Assembly: GCF_000283515.1 (NCBI RefSeq)
Contig: NC_015976.1
Location: 1,116,001-1,180,000, forward strand
Source: Sphingobium sp. SYK-6
Lineage (GTDB): Bacteria > Pseudomonadota > Alphaproteobacteria > Sphingomonadales > Sphingomonadaceae
DNA length: 64,000 nucleotides
Direction of reading: 5' to 3'
Each line of letters starts with the position of its first letter. The first letter of the stretch is position 1. The translations under genes were made by a program, and so were the position numbers. The notes under the pieces were generated by a model, which was given only the letters and a program-made list of their open reading frames with translations, ran no database searches and was not told the origin of the DNA. Shown here one piece after another: positions 24,097-33,525 of this stretch.

Positions 24097-26229
24097 TTGC
24101 TGGAACACAGGCGATTGGCATCTCGTAGAAGTAACGTTATCTCATATCACGAATCAGCCATAAGTTGGGGGTCGAAATTGCTTTTCCATAATAATGGCGC
24201 GTGCCTGCTCGCCGCGTCCTTGTCCGTTTGTTCCGTCGGCGTGCGTGCAGAGGAAGCGGGCGCCCCCGCGATCGCGTCGGACATTGTCGTCACGGCCAAT
24301 CGTACGGAAGAACGGCGGGAGAATGTCGCCTCGTCCATGGAAGTGGTCAGCGAGGAACAGCTTGCCAATACGGTCGCCCTCAATTTCATCGATCAGCTCA
24401 AGAAGAATGCAAACGTCGACGTCATCCAATATCCCAACGGGCTCGGCGGCGTCGGCTTGCGAGGCTTGCGGCCAAGCTTCGAGTTCTCGATCAATCCGCA
24501 GGTGCTGGTCCTCGTCGACGGCCGCCCGTCAGGTTCGAGCAGCTTCACCACGATCGCGCCGGAAAGCATCGCGCGCGTCGAAGTCCTGAAAGGCCCGGCC
24601 TCCGCGCTCTATGGGGCGTCCGCCGTGGGTGGTGTCATCAACATCATCACGCGCCGCTCGTCCGGGCCTCTTGGCGGCCAGTTCACGGTTGGCGGCGGAT
24701 CTTTCCAGACGATTCGGTCCGGCGCCACGCTCGGCGGCGGCCTGGTGCGCGGCGTCGATTTCGACCTTGATGTCGGCTACGTCAATCAGGATGGAGACTT
24801 CCGGCTCGGCAATGGCGCGCGCGCGGGGAACAGTTCCTTCCGGCGCGGCTCCGGCCGGTTCAGGGTAGGCAGCACGCTCTCGTCCATTGCCCGCCTCGAT
24901 GCGAGTTTCGACTTTGCCAGTCTCGACAATGATGCGCCCGGGCCGCAATCCTATAATCCCAGGACGCCTTCCGGCAACCAGACGGACCGGATCACGGGCG
25001 ACATTCGGCTGGAACTGACGCCGCAGGATCACGCGATCCGCCTCATCGGCTACGCCTCTCGGGAGAACTATGATTATTATACCGTGCCGCAACTGGCCTC
25101 GCGCTATGTCTCCAGCAGCACGCTCACGGAGTATCGCGGCGCTCAGGTACAGGATAGCTGGCGGGTCCTGCCGGCGCTCCGCCTGACTTATGGCGGCGAC
25201 TGGCAGAGAGTCGAGGCGAGCCGGCAATCCTGGAACGCCAATGGCACGGGGAAGGCGCCCTCGTCGCCGAACGAAAGCCGGGAGACGAAAGCCCTGTTCG
25301 CGGAAGCGGGCCTGAACCTTCTGGATGAAGGGCTGATCCTGACGGCTGGTGGCCGCTATGACTGGATCACCGTCCGGACCTATGAGACGCCCTATCGCAT
25401 CAATTTCACGCCGGGATCGGCCAATTTCGGCGTCTTCAATCCACGCGGCGGCGCCGTGTTCAAGCTGGGTGGCGGTTTCCGTCTCCACGGCACGATCGGA
25501 CGCGCGTTCGTGCCGCCACAGGCATTGCAGCTGGCGGGCGAAAGCGAGGAATTCGCGGGCATCCAGCGCCGCGTCACATATGGAAACGCCGATCTTCAAC
25601 CGGAGCGCAACACCACCTGGGATGCCGGCTTCGGTTTTGCGCATGGGGCGTTGTTCGCCGACATCACCTATTTCAACGCGCGCACCCGAAACCGGATCAA
25701 GACCGAGCTCGTCTCCGAGACGCCGACGCTCCGCCAGACAAGCTATGTCAATGCCGACAAATCCCGGATGGAAGGCGTGGAAGCCCAACTCGCACTCGAC
25801 GCCGGGGCCGTTCTCGGGCTGGCGCAGGACCGGGTGCGTTTCAACGGCAGCGTGACGCACATCATCACCGCACAGGACCAGACGGCCGCCGGGGTGGCGA
25901 CCGCCATCCGCAACGTTGCGGACTGGAAAGCGACCGGATCGCTCACCCTCTCTAACGGCAGCACGCTGTTTGGCACCGCTACCGTGCGCTTCAATGGCGA
26001 CCGGGTCGATGCGGACAACAGCCAGGGACGCATCTTCACCAACGGTGCGGGCGGAGAGTTCACGCTCGCCCGCTTCACCACCGTCGATTTCAGCCTGCGC
26101 TGGCAGCCGACCCCCATGGACGGCTTCCGGCTGGAAATCGCCAACGCCTTCGACGTCCATTACTACGAGAAGGCCGATTACTGGATGCCCGGTCGCACGG
26201 CCTATGTCCGTTACGTGCGGAAGCTCTGA
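24097..26229 (+). CDS. TonB-dependent outer-membrane receptor of the CobN-like operon
   Basis: A protein of about 700 residues with signal peptide (ACLLAASLSVCSVGVRA), TonB box-like SDIVVTANRTEER, a plug domain (GLGGVGLRGLRPSFEFSINP, then VEVLKGPASALYGASAVGGV) and a 22-strand-type barrel ending in the aromatic VRYVRKL. Such receptors import large ligands such as haem, cobalamin or siderophores. The start is uncertain: the longest frame opens at TTG 24097, but a later codon near the signal peptide is equally possible. It is followed 3 bases later by the ExbB-like gene, so it belongs to the chelatase operon. The HmuR role is inferred from this context. Confidence 0.88.
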   Translation: MLEHRRLASRRSNVISYHESAISWGSKLLFHNNGACLLAASLSVCSVGVRAEEAGAPAIASDIVVTANRTEERRENVASSMEVVSEEQLANTVALNFIDQLKKNANVDVIQYPNGLGGVGLRGLRPSFEFSINPQVLVLVDGRPSGSSSFTTIAPESIARVEVLKGPASALYGASAVGGVINIITRRSSGPLGGQFTVGGGSFQTIRSGATLGGGLVRGVDFDLDVGYVNQDGDFRLGNGARAGNSSFRRGSGRFRVGSTLSSIARLDASFDFASLDNDAPGPQSYNPRTPSGNQTDRITGDIRLELTPQDHAIRLIGYASRENYDYYTVPQLASRYVSSSTLTEYRGAQVQDSWRVLPALRLTYGGDWQRVEASRQSWNANGTGKAPSSPNESRETKALFAEAGLNLLDEGLILTAGGRYDWITVRTYETPYRINFTPGSANFGVFNPRGGAVFKLGGGFRLHGTIGRAFVPPQALQLAGESEEFAGIQRRVTYGNADLQPERNTTWDAGFGFAHGALFADITYFNARTRNRIKTELVSETPTLRQTSYVNADKSRMEGVEAQLALDAGAVLGLAQDRVRFNGSVTHIITAQDQTAAGVATAIRNVADWKATGSLTLSNGSTLFGTATVRFNGDRVDADNSQGRIFTNGAGGEFTLARFTTVDFSLRWQPTPMDGFRLEIANAFDVHYYEKADYWMPGRTAYVRYVRKL

Positions 26230-26232
26230 GCG

Positions 26233-26766
26233 ATGTGGGCGAAGGACGCGCTTGGCGCGATTTCCGACCTGCTGTTCCTGCCCGTGGTGGTGGGACTGCT
26301 CGGCGTGGTTCTCTGGACGGTCCTCGCGCTTGGGCTGTTCCTGCGCAGCCTGATCGGGCGCTATCGCGGCCATCGCCCCGCGCGGGATCGCTACCGCGCC
26401 GCGATCGATCAGGCATTGACCGGCCAACCGCATGACGACGAGCTGGCGATCGAGGAAATCGTCGCACGCGCGGAAGGCGATGCGGCCCGCTCGCTCAACG
26501 CAGTGCGTTTCGCCATCCGGATCGGCCCCTCGCTGGGGCTGATGGGCACGCTGATCCCGATGGCCACGGCCCTCTCGGGACTGGCGCGGGGCGATCTCCA
26601 GATCCTTGCCTCCAACATGGTGATCGCATTTTCCAGCACGGTGGTCGGGTTGGCGGTGGGCGTTGTCGCTTATCTGGTCGCGATGGTACGGGAAGGCTGG
26701 GCGCGCGCCGATCTCGATGCGGTGCGCTTTCATGCCGAGCGCGCATTGCGCCGGGAGGAAACATGA
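26233..26766 (+). CDS. MotA/TolQ/ExbB-family proton-channel protein (HmuU-like)
   Basis: A 177-residue membrane protein with hydrophobic helices at about 12-38, 100-118 and 125-155. The IRIGPSLGLMGTLIPMATAL stretch and the SNMVIAFSSTVVGLAVGVVA helix are the proton-channel signature of the ExbB/TolQ/MotA family. These proteins use the proton gradient to drive movement of a partner across the cell envelope. Here the partner is probably the single-helix protein encoded next, with which it overlaps by 4 bases. Confidence 0.88.
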   Translation: MWAKDALGAISDLLFLPVVVGLLGVVLWTVLALGLFLRSLIGRYRGHRPARDRYRAAIDQALTGQPHDDELAIEEIVARAEGDAARSLNAVRFAIRIGPSLGLMGTLIPMATALSGLARGDLQILASNMVIAFSSTVVGLAVGVVAYLVAMVREGWARADLDAVRFHAERALRREET

Positions 26767-27140
26767 GCCGCCGCCGCCCCGTCCGTTTCGCCCGCCGTCG
26801 CGATGAGGGAAGCTGGCAGGAAGATCCCCTTGCCGGCATTGCCAATCTGTTTGACGTCAGCCTCGCCTTCATCGTGGCGATGGTGGTGGCGCTCTATTCG
26901 ATGATGGGCGCGCCGTCACTGCTCGATCCCGCCAGCAACTGGACGATGACCCGCACCGGGGCGGATGGTCGCATGGAAATCATCCGCAAGGACGGCAAGC
27001 AGATCAAGGTGGAGAAGGTGAGCGACCGCAAGCTCAGCGGCAATGGCGACCGGCTCGGCGTCGCCTATCGCCTGCCGGATGGCAAGGTCGTCTATGTGCC
27101 GGAAGCGGAGGCGGAAGGGGCCGGCGGAGGGAAGAAATGA
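26763..27140 (+). CDS. DUF2149 protein, single membrane helix (HmuV-like)
   Basis: A 125-residue protein with a basic N-terminus (MSRRRPVRFARRRD), the DUF2149-like motif EDPLAGIANLFDVSLAFIVA with one membrane helix at about 35-55, and a soluble C-terminal part of about 70 residues. The topology is that of ExbD/TolR. Proteins of this family are encoded beside CobN-like chelatases in archaea and Bacteroidota. The overlaps with both neighbours (4 bases each) indicate tight coupling. Confidence 0.85.
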   Translation: MSRRRPVRFARRRDEGSWQEDPLAGIANLFDVSLAFIVAMVVALYSMMGAPSLLDPASNWTMTRTGADGRMEIIRKDGKQIKVEKVSDRKLSGNGDRLGVAYRLPDGKVVYVPEAEAEGAGGGKK

Positions 27141-30100
27141 GCTGGCTTCCACTGGTCGCGCGACTTCTGCTGGCGCTGTGCATGATCGGCATCGGCGCGG
27201 CGGGCCATGTCCAGCCAGCCCCGCCACGCCCGGACTTGCCACGTCCGGACCTGCCACGCATCGCCTTCGTGTCCATCCACATCGCCGAAATGCCGACGAT
27301 CGCGAAGGCCGGCGCGCGGCGCGTGGCAGATGATGTCACGGTGGACTTCTTCGGCCTGGGCGGAGGGCTGGTGCCCTCGATCGAGGGGGTCGACCTTGGC
27401 CGCTATGATCTGGTTCTGCTCGATGCCGCCGGACCCCGCCTGCTCAATTTCACGCGCCAGATCGAGGATGCCAAGATGCGCACCAAGGTTCTGGTCGTGG
27501 GCCCCGGAACGCCGATCGCGGGTACGATCGACCCTGCTGCCCATCCCGATATCGCGCGCTACTGGACCAATGCGACCGAAGCGAATTTCGCCGGGCTGTT
27601 CGCTTATGCCGCTGCGCGGGTGCTGGGGCGGAGCATGGCCGTTCCGCCACCCGTCGATTTTCCACCACTCGCGCTTTGGCATCCCGATGCGCCGGCGCCC
27701 TTTGCCGCCATGGCCGACTATCTGGGCTGGGCCTCTGCGCGCTTTGCCGATGCAGGCGCACGGCCGAAAGTGGGCATCCTGTTCTATCGCAGCCTCGTGC
27801 TGGCGAACAACGCCGGGCTGGTTACGGCACTCGTCCGGGAAATCGAACGGCAAGGGGGCATGCCGGTTCCCATCTGGCGGGAGGGTGGCGGCGACCTTGC
27901 CTCCACCCTGCTCGGCGACACGCGGCTCGATGCCCTGATCCTGTGCGGCAACCGGATCGACTATGCATCGGCACAGGCCGGGGTGGCTGAGGCAGAGCGG
28001 CTGGGCGTGCCTCCTTTGATGTGCGCAACCGATTATCGCGGCGATGCGGATGCCTGGAGAAGCAGCCTGGGTGGCTTCGCGCCGGCTTCGACCGGCGAGC
28101 TGGCGATGAGCGAACTCGATGGCATCGTCGAGCCGATGATCCTGGCCGCCCGCGCCACCGCGCCGGACGGCACGGCGAGCTATGATCCCATTGCCGACCA
28201 GATCCGCTGGCGCGTCGCGCGGGCCCTCGCCTGGGCGAACCTGCGCCGCCTGCCCAACGCGGACAAGCATGTCGTCGTCAGCTATCATAATGAGGAGCCG
28301 GGCGAGGCCGACGTCGGCAGCGATCCGGATTCCTATCTGGATGCGCAGGGCAGCATGGTCGCGCTGCTCGAGCGGCTTCGCGCGGAGGGGTATGATACGG
28401 GCGCCGCGCCCCTGCCTGACAGGGCGACGCTCGCTCGCCGTCTCGCCACGGAAGCGACCAATGCCGCCCAGGGCGATGACGAGGCCCTGCGGCGCAGGAT
28501 CGCACAGGGAGCCATCGCAGTCCCGGTCCGGACATATCTCGCGTGGTATGCGGCTCTCCCCGCCGCGCTGAAGCAGGAGGTCGAGCGGGTCTGGGGTCCA
28601 CCGCCGGGCAAGCTCATGACGGTGGACGGGCAGGTCGTCGTCCCGGCCCTGCAGTTCGGCAAGGTCATCCTCGCTGCCCATCCGCTCTGGGGGCCCCAGA
28701 CGGGCGGAAAGGCACTGGAACAGCGCGGCGCGCTCCCGCCCCATCACCAGTATCTGGCCTTCTACCTGTGGATGCAGAAAAGCGGGCGGGCGGACGCCTA
28801 TCTGCCGCTCTTCACTCAGTTGTCGCTGATGCCTGGCAAGCAGGAGGGGCCGGCCGCCACGGATGCGGTGGGTTTGCTGATCGGGGCGCTCCCCCACATC
28901 CAGCCCCAGCCGTTGCAGGCCAATGGCGGCGTGGGCAACAAGCGCCGCACGCAGGCCGTGACGATCGGCTTCATGCCGCAATTCGTCCGTGCAGGCCTGT
29001 CGCCGCCGCTCGCCGAAATGAAGGCCATGCTGGACGCCGATCCGGTGGACGAGGCAGCGCTGCGGCGCGCGGTCGCCGCGGCGGGTCTTGCCGCCTCGCT
29101 CGGCCTCGATCCGGCCAGCGCACCATTTGACGCGCTGCGTGCGGGGCTGGCCACTTACCTTGCCGAGGCGGAAGCAGCGCCCATTCCGCTGGGCGGCCAC
29201 ATATTGGGACAGGCGCCCGCGAGCGATGTTGCCGCGAGGATGGTGCAGGCCATGCTGGCGGTCGGGCAGCCTGCGCCTCATCTGGAGGATGTGGCGCGCG
29301 CCCTTGGCGGCGAGGACGATGTGCTGGACGCGGAAAACACCCACCGCGCCCGGGATTATGCGGCACGAATCGCCAGTGCACCGCGCGAGATGGATGCGAT
29401 CATTGCGGCACTGGCTGGCGGTTATGTGCCCCCCGGCCCGATGCAGGACGCGATCCGCAATCCCGACGCCCTGCCGGCCGGCCGCAATCCCTATACGCTG
29501 GATGTGCGCGCGGTGCCGACGCCGCAGGCCTGGGACCGGGGCGTAACGCTGGCCGATGAGATGCTTGCCGACTATCGTGCGAAGCATGGCCGCTTGCCGC
29601 GCAAGGTCGCCTTCGTGCTGTGGTCCAGCGAGACCGCTCAGAACGGGGGAACCAACGAAGCCCAGATCCTGCATTTGCTCGGCGTGCGCCCGATCCGCGA
29701 TGCGCGCGGCCATGTGGTGGACATCGCCCTTGTCGATCGCGCCGCACTGGGCCGGGCGCGGGTCGACGTGCTGGTGACGACATCGGGCACGTATCGCGAT
29801 CATTTCGGCGAGAAGCTTGCCCTGATCGCCAGGGCGATCCGCCTCGCCGCGCAGGCTGAGGAGGCGGACAATCCCGTGCGCGCCGAAACGCAGGCCCGCG
29901 CCCGCGCCCTGCAAGCGCAGGGTGTCGTACCCGAAACGGCGGAAAAGCGGGCCCTGCGCCGTATCTTCTCCACCGCGCCCGGCGCCTATTCGCCCTCCAC
30001 CCAGTTCGCCAACCGCGAGGGATGGAGCAAGGCGAAGCTCGATGAGCTCTATCGTGCCCGGATGGGCCATGCCTATGGCGACGGTGACGATGGCGAGCCG

Positions 30101-30919
30101 GACAGCACGGCTTTCACCGCGAGTCTCGGCACGGTCGACGCAGCGGTTTTCAGCCGGTCTTCCAGCGCTTATGGCCTGCTCGATACGCCCATGCCTGCCG
30201 CTTATCTGGGCGGTCTCTCGATGGCCGTGCAGCAGGAAACCGGCCGCACCATCGAGGGCTACATCGCCAACGAGCAGGCCTCGGGCCAGCCGCATGTCGA
30301 AACCGTCGACCGCTTCTATGCGCGCGAGCGCGACAGCCGCTATCTCAACCCCGCCTGGATCAAGGCCATGCAGGCGAGCGGCTACAATGGCGCGCGCTAC
30401 ATGGCGGATCTCACCGACTCCATGTCACTCTGGGAGCAGACCCGCCCGGACCTGGTGTCGGACCGGGACTGGGAGGCCGTGCGCGACGTGTATCTGCACG
30501 ATCGCTACCGGCTGGGCATGGACCGCTACTTCGCCGAGCATAACCCGGCGGCGCGCCAGAAGCTGGTCCGCACCATGCTGGATGCGATCGACCGGGGCGA
30601 CTGGAAGGCCGATGATGCCACGCGCGCCGAACTCCAGCGGACGAGCAACGTGCGACCGCCGACCAGTGGCCGGGAGATTGCGCCAGTAACCAGAAGCGAA
30701 AGTCCTGCATCCCGGGGGCCAATAACCGCGCAAAACCAGGTGCCGTCAGCAGCCCGCGCTCCACAAGCTCCTCTTGTGTCGGGATACGAGCTTGAGCCCG
30801 CCAAATCCAACGCGCCGATCCAACCTCCGGCGCGCCGGACAATGCTGGCGACGACAATCACCGCGGTCCTCGTCGCTTTGCTGCTCATCGGCGGCGCGGC
30901 GCTCAGGCCCCGTTGGTAG
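27137..30919 (+). CDS. Membrane-anchored CobN-like chelatase (HmuS-like)
   Basis: A 1260-residue protein of the CobN/BchH magnesium/cobalt-chelatase large-subunit family. It starts with a hydrophobic segment (about 4-25, probably an uncleaved signal or anchor). The chelatase body runs to about residue 1175 and includes NADKHVVVSYHNEEPGEADV, GIQ-type VWGPPPGKLMTV and the QTGGKALEQRGALPPHHQYL block. A Pro/Ala/Ser-rich linker and a terminal membrane helix (about 1236-1255) close the protein. Classical CobN is soluble and works with the ATPase CobST, absent here. With the ExbB-like, DUF2149 and receptor genes, the context matches Hmu systems, in which HmuS removes iron from haem. Confidence 0.88.
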   Translation: MSWLPLVARLLLALCMIGIGAAGHVQPAPPRPDLPRPDLPRIAFVSIHIAEMPTIAKAGARRVADDVTVDFFGLGGGLVPSIEGVDLGRYDLVLLDAAGPRLLNFTRQIEDAKMRTKVLVVGPGTPIAGTIDPAAHPDIARYWTNATEANFAGLFAYAAARVLGRSMAVPPPVDFPPLALWHPDAPAPFAAMADYLGWASARFADAGARPKVGILFYRSLVLANNAGLVTALVREIERQGGMPVPIWREGGGDLASTLLGDTRLDALILCGNRIDYASAQAGVAEAERLGVPPLMCATDYRGDADAWRSSLGGFAPASTGELAMSELDGIVEPMILAARATAPDGTASYDPIADQIRWRVARALAWANLRRLPNADKHVVVSYHNEEPGEADVGSDPDSYLDAQGSMVALLERLRAEGYDTGAAPLPDRATLARRLATEATNAAQGDDEALRRRIAQGAIAVPVRTYLAWYAALPAALKQEVERVWGPPPGKLMTVDGQVVVPALQFGKVILAAHPLWGPQTGGKALEQRGALPPHHQYLAFYLWMQKSGRADAYLPLFTQLSLMPGKQEGPAATDAVGLLIGALPHIQPQPLQANGGVGNKRRTQAVTIGFMPQFVRAGLSPPLAEMKAMLDADPVDEAALRRAVAAAGLAASLGLDPASAPFDALRAGLATYLAEAEAAPIPLGGHILGQAPASDVAARMVQAMLAVGQPAPHLEDVARALGGEDDVLDAENTHRARDYAARIASAPREMDAIIAALAGGYVPPGPMQDAIRNPDALPAGRNPYTLDVRAVPTPQAWDRGVTLADEMLADYRAKHGRLPRKVAFVLWSSETAQNGGTNEAQILHLLGVRPIRDARGHVVDIALVDRAALGRARVDVLVTTSGTYRDHFGEKLALIARAIRLAAQAEEADNPVRAETQARARALQAQGVVPETAEKRALRRIFSTAPGAYSPSTQFANREGWSKAKLDELYRARMGHAYGDGDDGEPDSTAFTASLGTVDAAVFSRSSSAYGLLDTPMPAAYLGGLSMAVQQETGRTIEGYIANEQASGQPHVETVDRFYARERDSRYLNPAWIKAMQASGYNGARYMADLTDSMSLWEQTRPDLVSDRDWEAVRDVYLHDRYRLGMDRYFAEHNPAARQKLVRTMLDAIDRGDWKADDATRAELQRTSNVRPPTSGREIAPVTRSESPASRGPITAQNQVPSAARAPQAPLVSGYELEPAKSNAPIQPPARRTMLATTITAVLVALLLIGGAALRPRW

Positions 30920-30965
30920 TTCCACCGCTGCCACGCGGCGGTGGGCATGAGGCGAACAGTCGCTT

Positions 30966-31047
30966 GCCGCCAACATTGCAGACGTTCCAGCGGGCCGCGC
31001 AGCTGCCCGAAACCAGCCATCTGTTCACCTTCGCGATGCGGCTGTCT
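30966..31047 (+). repeat. Dispersed 3'-flank repeat, copy 8 (diverged)
   Basis: The 5' box is GCCGCCAACATTGCAGACGT; the 3' box is diverged (CACCTTCGCGATGCGGCTGT). It lies 46 bases after the stop of the CobN-like gene on the same strand. Confidence 0.55.
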
Positions 31048-31091
31048 GAACACTCAACCTGCTTTTGAGACTTGAGTGACAAATAGGCACG

Positions 31092-31421
31092 ATGTCTCGG
31101 CAATATCCCCGTCGGCACTTCAACAATCGGCACGGGAAGCGGTGTCCTCCACGACCGGAGACGACGCTTGAGACGGCCATCCGTTATGGCATTATTGCCG
31201 CTGCTTCTGGTGTCGGCATCGCTTTCGCTGCTCATCCGTGGGATACAGCACAGAAGCGTCAAGCGATCCTCGATGCCCTACCGGTTGGCTATACCTACTC
31301 AGGCTGCGACCAAGTCCGCGCGGCCGGTGTAGCACCACTCCAAAGTCACGAGCGGTGGTTTTCCGAGCGCTTGGATGGTGATGGAGATGGTGTCGGTTGC
31401 GAACCTTACCGGGGTCAATGA
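31092..31421 (+). CDS. Excalibur calcium-binding domain protein
   Basis: A 109-residue protein with a membrane or signal segment (IRYGIIAAASGVGIAFAA, about 30-48) and a C-terminal Excalibur domain: YSGCDQVRAAGVAPL and the Ca-binding DGDGDGVGCEPY. The two cysteines would form a disulfide. The domain is found in extracellular nucleases and in small envelope proteins of unknown role. The stop codon coincides with the beginning of a dispersed repeat copy. Confidence 0.8.
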   Translation: MSRQYPRRHFNNRHGKRCPPRPETTLETAIRYGIIAAASGVGIAFAAHPWDTAQKRQAILDALPVGYTYSGCDQVRAAGVAPLQSHERWFSERLDGDGDGVGCEPYRGQ

Positions 31422-31490
31422 CCGCCAACATTTCAGACATTGAGACTTCTAGCGGCAGCGCCCGAAAGCTTCCTTCGTTCCGCCAGAAAC
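31419..31490 (+). repeat. Dispersed 3'-flank repeat, copy 5
   Basis: The 5' box TGACCGCCAACATTTCAGAC includes the stop codon of the Excalibur gene. The 3' part reads AAAGCTTCCTTCGTTCCGCC. Confidence 0.6.
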
Positions 31491-31529
31491 CAGAAAAAAG
31501 GGCCTCCGCCTGAGGATCCGGAAACTGGC

Positions 31530-31826
31530 TTATCTACGGCTAGCCCTGCCTCTTATCGTAAGGGCCGCTGCCACCACAGCAGCGGCGACGCCGAGCAGCA
31601 TCGGCCAGACCAGAAAAGCCATCGAAACCGGATCGGCCATCGCGCAAAGCCCGAAGGATATGGCGAGCAGCGTCGTGCCGGACGTTCGGCAAAGGGTGCG
31701 CGCGGCCGTCGATTGACGTCGTTTCGGAAATAACTGACGCCAGTGCAGGTCATTCGCGGCGGCGAAGCCCGCCATGCCGATGACTGCAGTAAGCAACGCG
31801 AAAGTGAGCAGAACAGCGTCAGACAT
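31530..31826 (-). CDS. DUF3325-type membrane protein of siderophore operon
   Basis: A 98-residue protein with three hydrophobic helices (LLTFALLTAVIGMAGFAAA; TTLLAISFGLCAMA; FLVWPMLLGVAAAVVAAAL), matching the small DUF3325 proteins that follow PepSY genes in iron-uptake operons. The ATG at 31826 lies inside the end of the PepSY gene, an 8-base overlap. Probably assists the neighbouring inner-membrane reductase-like protein; its biochemical role is unknown. Confidence 0.78.
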   Translation of the reverse strand: MSDAVLLTFALLTAVIGMAGFAAANDLHWRQLFPKRRQSTAARTLCRTSGTTLLAISFGLCAMADPVSMAFLVWPMLLGVAAAVVAAALTIRGRASRR

Positions 31827-33507
31827 GGGCTGGCTTCCCGATCGCGGATGGCATCCGCCCAATCCGCTCCGCGCGGGCGCTCAGGCGAACTGCCGTGTAA
31901 GCAGCCAAACCTGCCGTCGCGAGAAGAACGATGTCGACGCCTGCCACTGGCCAGTAGGCATCTGCGATCGTCGAGATGAGATGATCGCCAGTCGTCGCCC
32001 AGTTTGCAATGGCAGCACTAAGCGCTAGCAAAGCGACCAGCCAGCTTTGCTCCGCCCATGCTGGCGAGACGCCTATGTTGGCCGATACGCGTGAGCGAAG
32101 CGCGGCGTGGCCAAGCGTCGCCAGCCAGGTCAGCCAGAATATGCCTTCCTGCCAGCTGTCGTGCGCCGGCAGGCTCGTGGGTAGCAGTCGGTTGGCGACC
32201 ATCATCGTGCCGGTCGCGATCAGCATGCCGGTGACGCTCGCGACCGCGAAGGCTTCGGCGATGCGCGCGCCCGGATCGCGCGTGGCCGCGTGCTTCTTTT
32301 TGCGCTTCTCGACGAAGAACAAAAAGCCGGTGGCGATACAGGCACAACCTGCCAGGCCGCCCGCAAACAGCAGCCAGCGGAGCGGCCAGTGGCGGAACTG
32401 CTGGAAGTGCAGCCCGTAGAGGAACCCCTCAGTAGTGCGGATGCCGCTCGCCGGGGGATCTTCATAGAGCAAAGTACCGGTGCTTCCCTTGAAGTGCAGC
32501 GTTTCGCTGGTCGCGACCCGATCGACATTGTCCCGCGATATCGAGACATAGGCATCGGCATCGCCATAGTGGACGACCAGTACCGATCCGACTTCTCCGG
32601 GCACGCCCTTGGCTGCCCAGCGCGCCTTGGCTGTCGCCATCATGGCATCGACGGAGGCAAGTTCACCCGGCCGGCCGGAGGGGTCGACGGGCAGTCCCGT
32701 CCCCGAGGCCTCCACAAGTTCCTGCGCCTTTGCCAGTGGGCGCATCAAGGTCGTTGGTGACGGCAGATACAGGGAAGCGAAGATCAGCAGGCCTGAGAGC
32801 GTGATGACGAAGAGGAACGGCAAGGCCAAAACGCCTGTCATGTTGTGAAGGTCGAGTGTCGAGCGCAACCGCGCTTTTTCCGGACGGAAAGTGAACATCT
32901 CGCGGAATATCTTGCGGTGCATGACGACGCCGGAAACGAGCAAGGCCATCATGACCATGCCGGCCAGACCGACGATCCAGTAACCAATCTCCATCCACTC
33001 CAGATGAAGCATGTAATGCATGGGGAAAAAGAAGCCAGTTCCAAGCTGGAGGCGATCCTGAAGATCGGCGGGTAGACGCTCGCCCGTCTGCGGATCGATC
33101 GAGGCATAACCGTAGACGTGGACATGATCCAGGTTCGCGTTACGCGGCTTGTTGGGGACATCAAAGGCGACATACATCCGCAAAATGGGATCGCGGTGAT
33201 TGGTGTAAACGCCGACGTCGCCCACTTTCATCGCATCGGCCGGGGGCAAGTCGCCGATGACTTCTGCGGCTGTATGCTCGATGCTCTCAGGGTCGGGTTT
33301 TACCGACGAGATGACCGGCAGCACGGATCGGTCGAACGAAGGAAAGGGCGCTGCCTGCGCGCGCGTCTCAGGAACGCTCCATCGATCGATCTCACGGTCG
33401 AACACGGAGAGGGAGCCGAAGAAGAAGACTGCCATCAGCACGAAGCCAACCAGGAGGCCGAGCCATGTGTGCAGATAGGCCATCGATAGCCGGAAGGTTT
33501 CTCGCAT
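31819..33507 (-). CDS. PepSY-domain inner-membrane protein, siderophore-reductase type
   Basis: A 562-residue protein with an N-terminal membrane helix (HTWLGLLVGFVLMAVFFFGS, about 13-35), a large periplasmic PepSY-containing part, a helix near 175-195 (YWIVGLAGMVMMALLVSGVV), one near 215-240, and several C-terminal helices. The conserved histidines in HTW, MHYMLHLEW, MHRKIF and LHNMTG are typical of the haem-binding PepSY-TM family that reduces iron-siderophore complexes. It lies between DUF3649 and DUF3325 genes, divergent from a siderophore receptor. Confidence 0.88.
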   Translation of the reverse strand: MRETFRLSMAYLHTWLGLLVGFVLMAVFFFGSLSVFDREIDRWSVPETRAQAAPFPSFDRSVLPVISSVKPDPESIEHTAAEVIGDLPPADAMKVGDVGVYTNHRDPILRMYVAFDVPNKPRNANLDHVHVYGYASIDPQTGERLPADLQDRLQLGTGFFFPMHYMLHLEWMEIGYWIVGLAGMVMMALLVSGVVMHRKIFREMFTFRPEKARLRSTLDLHNMTGVLALPFLFVITLSGLLIFASLYLPSPTTLMRPLAKAQELVEASGTGLPVDPSGRPGELASVDAMMATAKARWAAKGVPGEVGSVLVVHYGDADAYVSISRDNVDRVATSETLHFKGSTGTLLYEDPPASGIRTTEGFLYGLHFQQFRHWPLRWLLFAGGLAGCACIATGFLFFVEKRKKKHAATRDPGARIAEAFAVASVTGMLIATGTMMVANRLLPTSLPAHDSWQEGIFWLTWLATLGHAALRSRVSANIGVSPAWAEQSWLVALLALSAAIANWATTGDHLISTIADAYWPVAGVDIVLLATAGLAAYTAVRLSARAERIGRMPSAIGKPAHV

Positions 33508-33525
33508 CGTTTAGATCCTTCCTGC

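Noticed and set aside
23850-24150. Cobalamin riboswitch before the receptor of the CobN-like operon
   Set aside because: The conserved B12-box-type sequence and its partners could not be found; only unrelated small inverted repeats are present.
24529-26733. 734-residue open frame on the minus strand
   Set aside because: Antisense shadow of the TonB receptor and the ExbB-like gene.
27092-30295. 1067-residue open frame on the minus strand
   Set aside because: Antisense shadow of the CobN-like gene; no recognisable domain, while the plus strand has clear chelatase motifs and operon overlaps.
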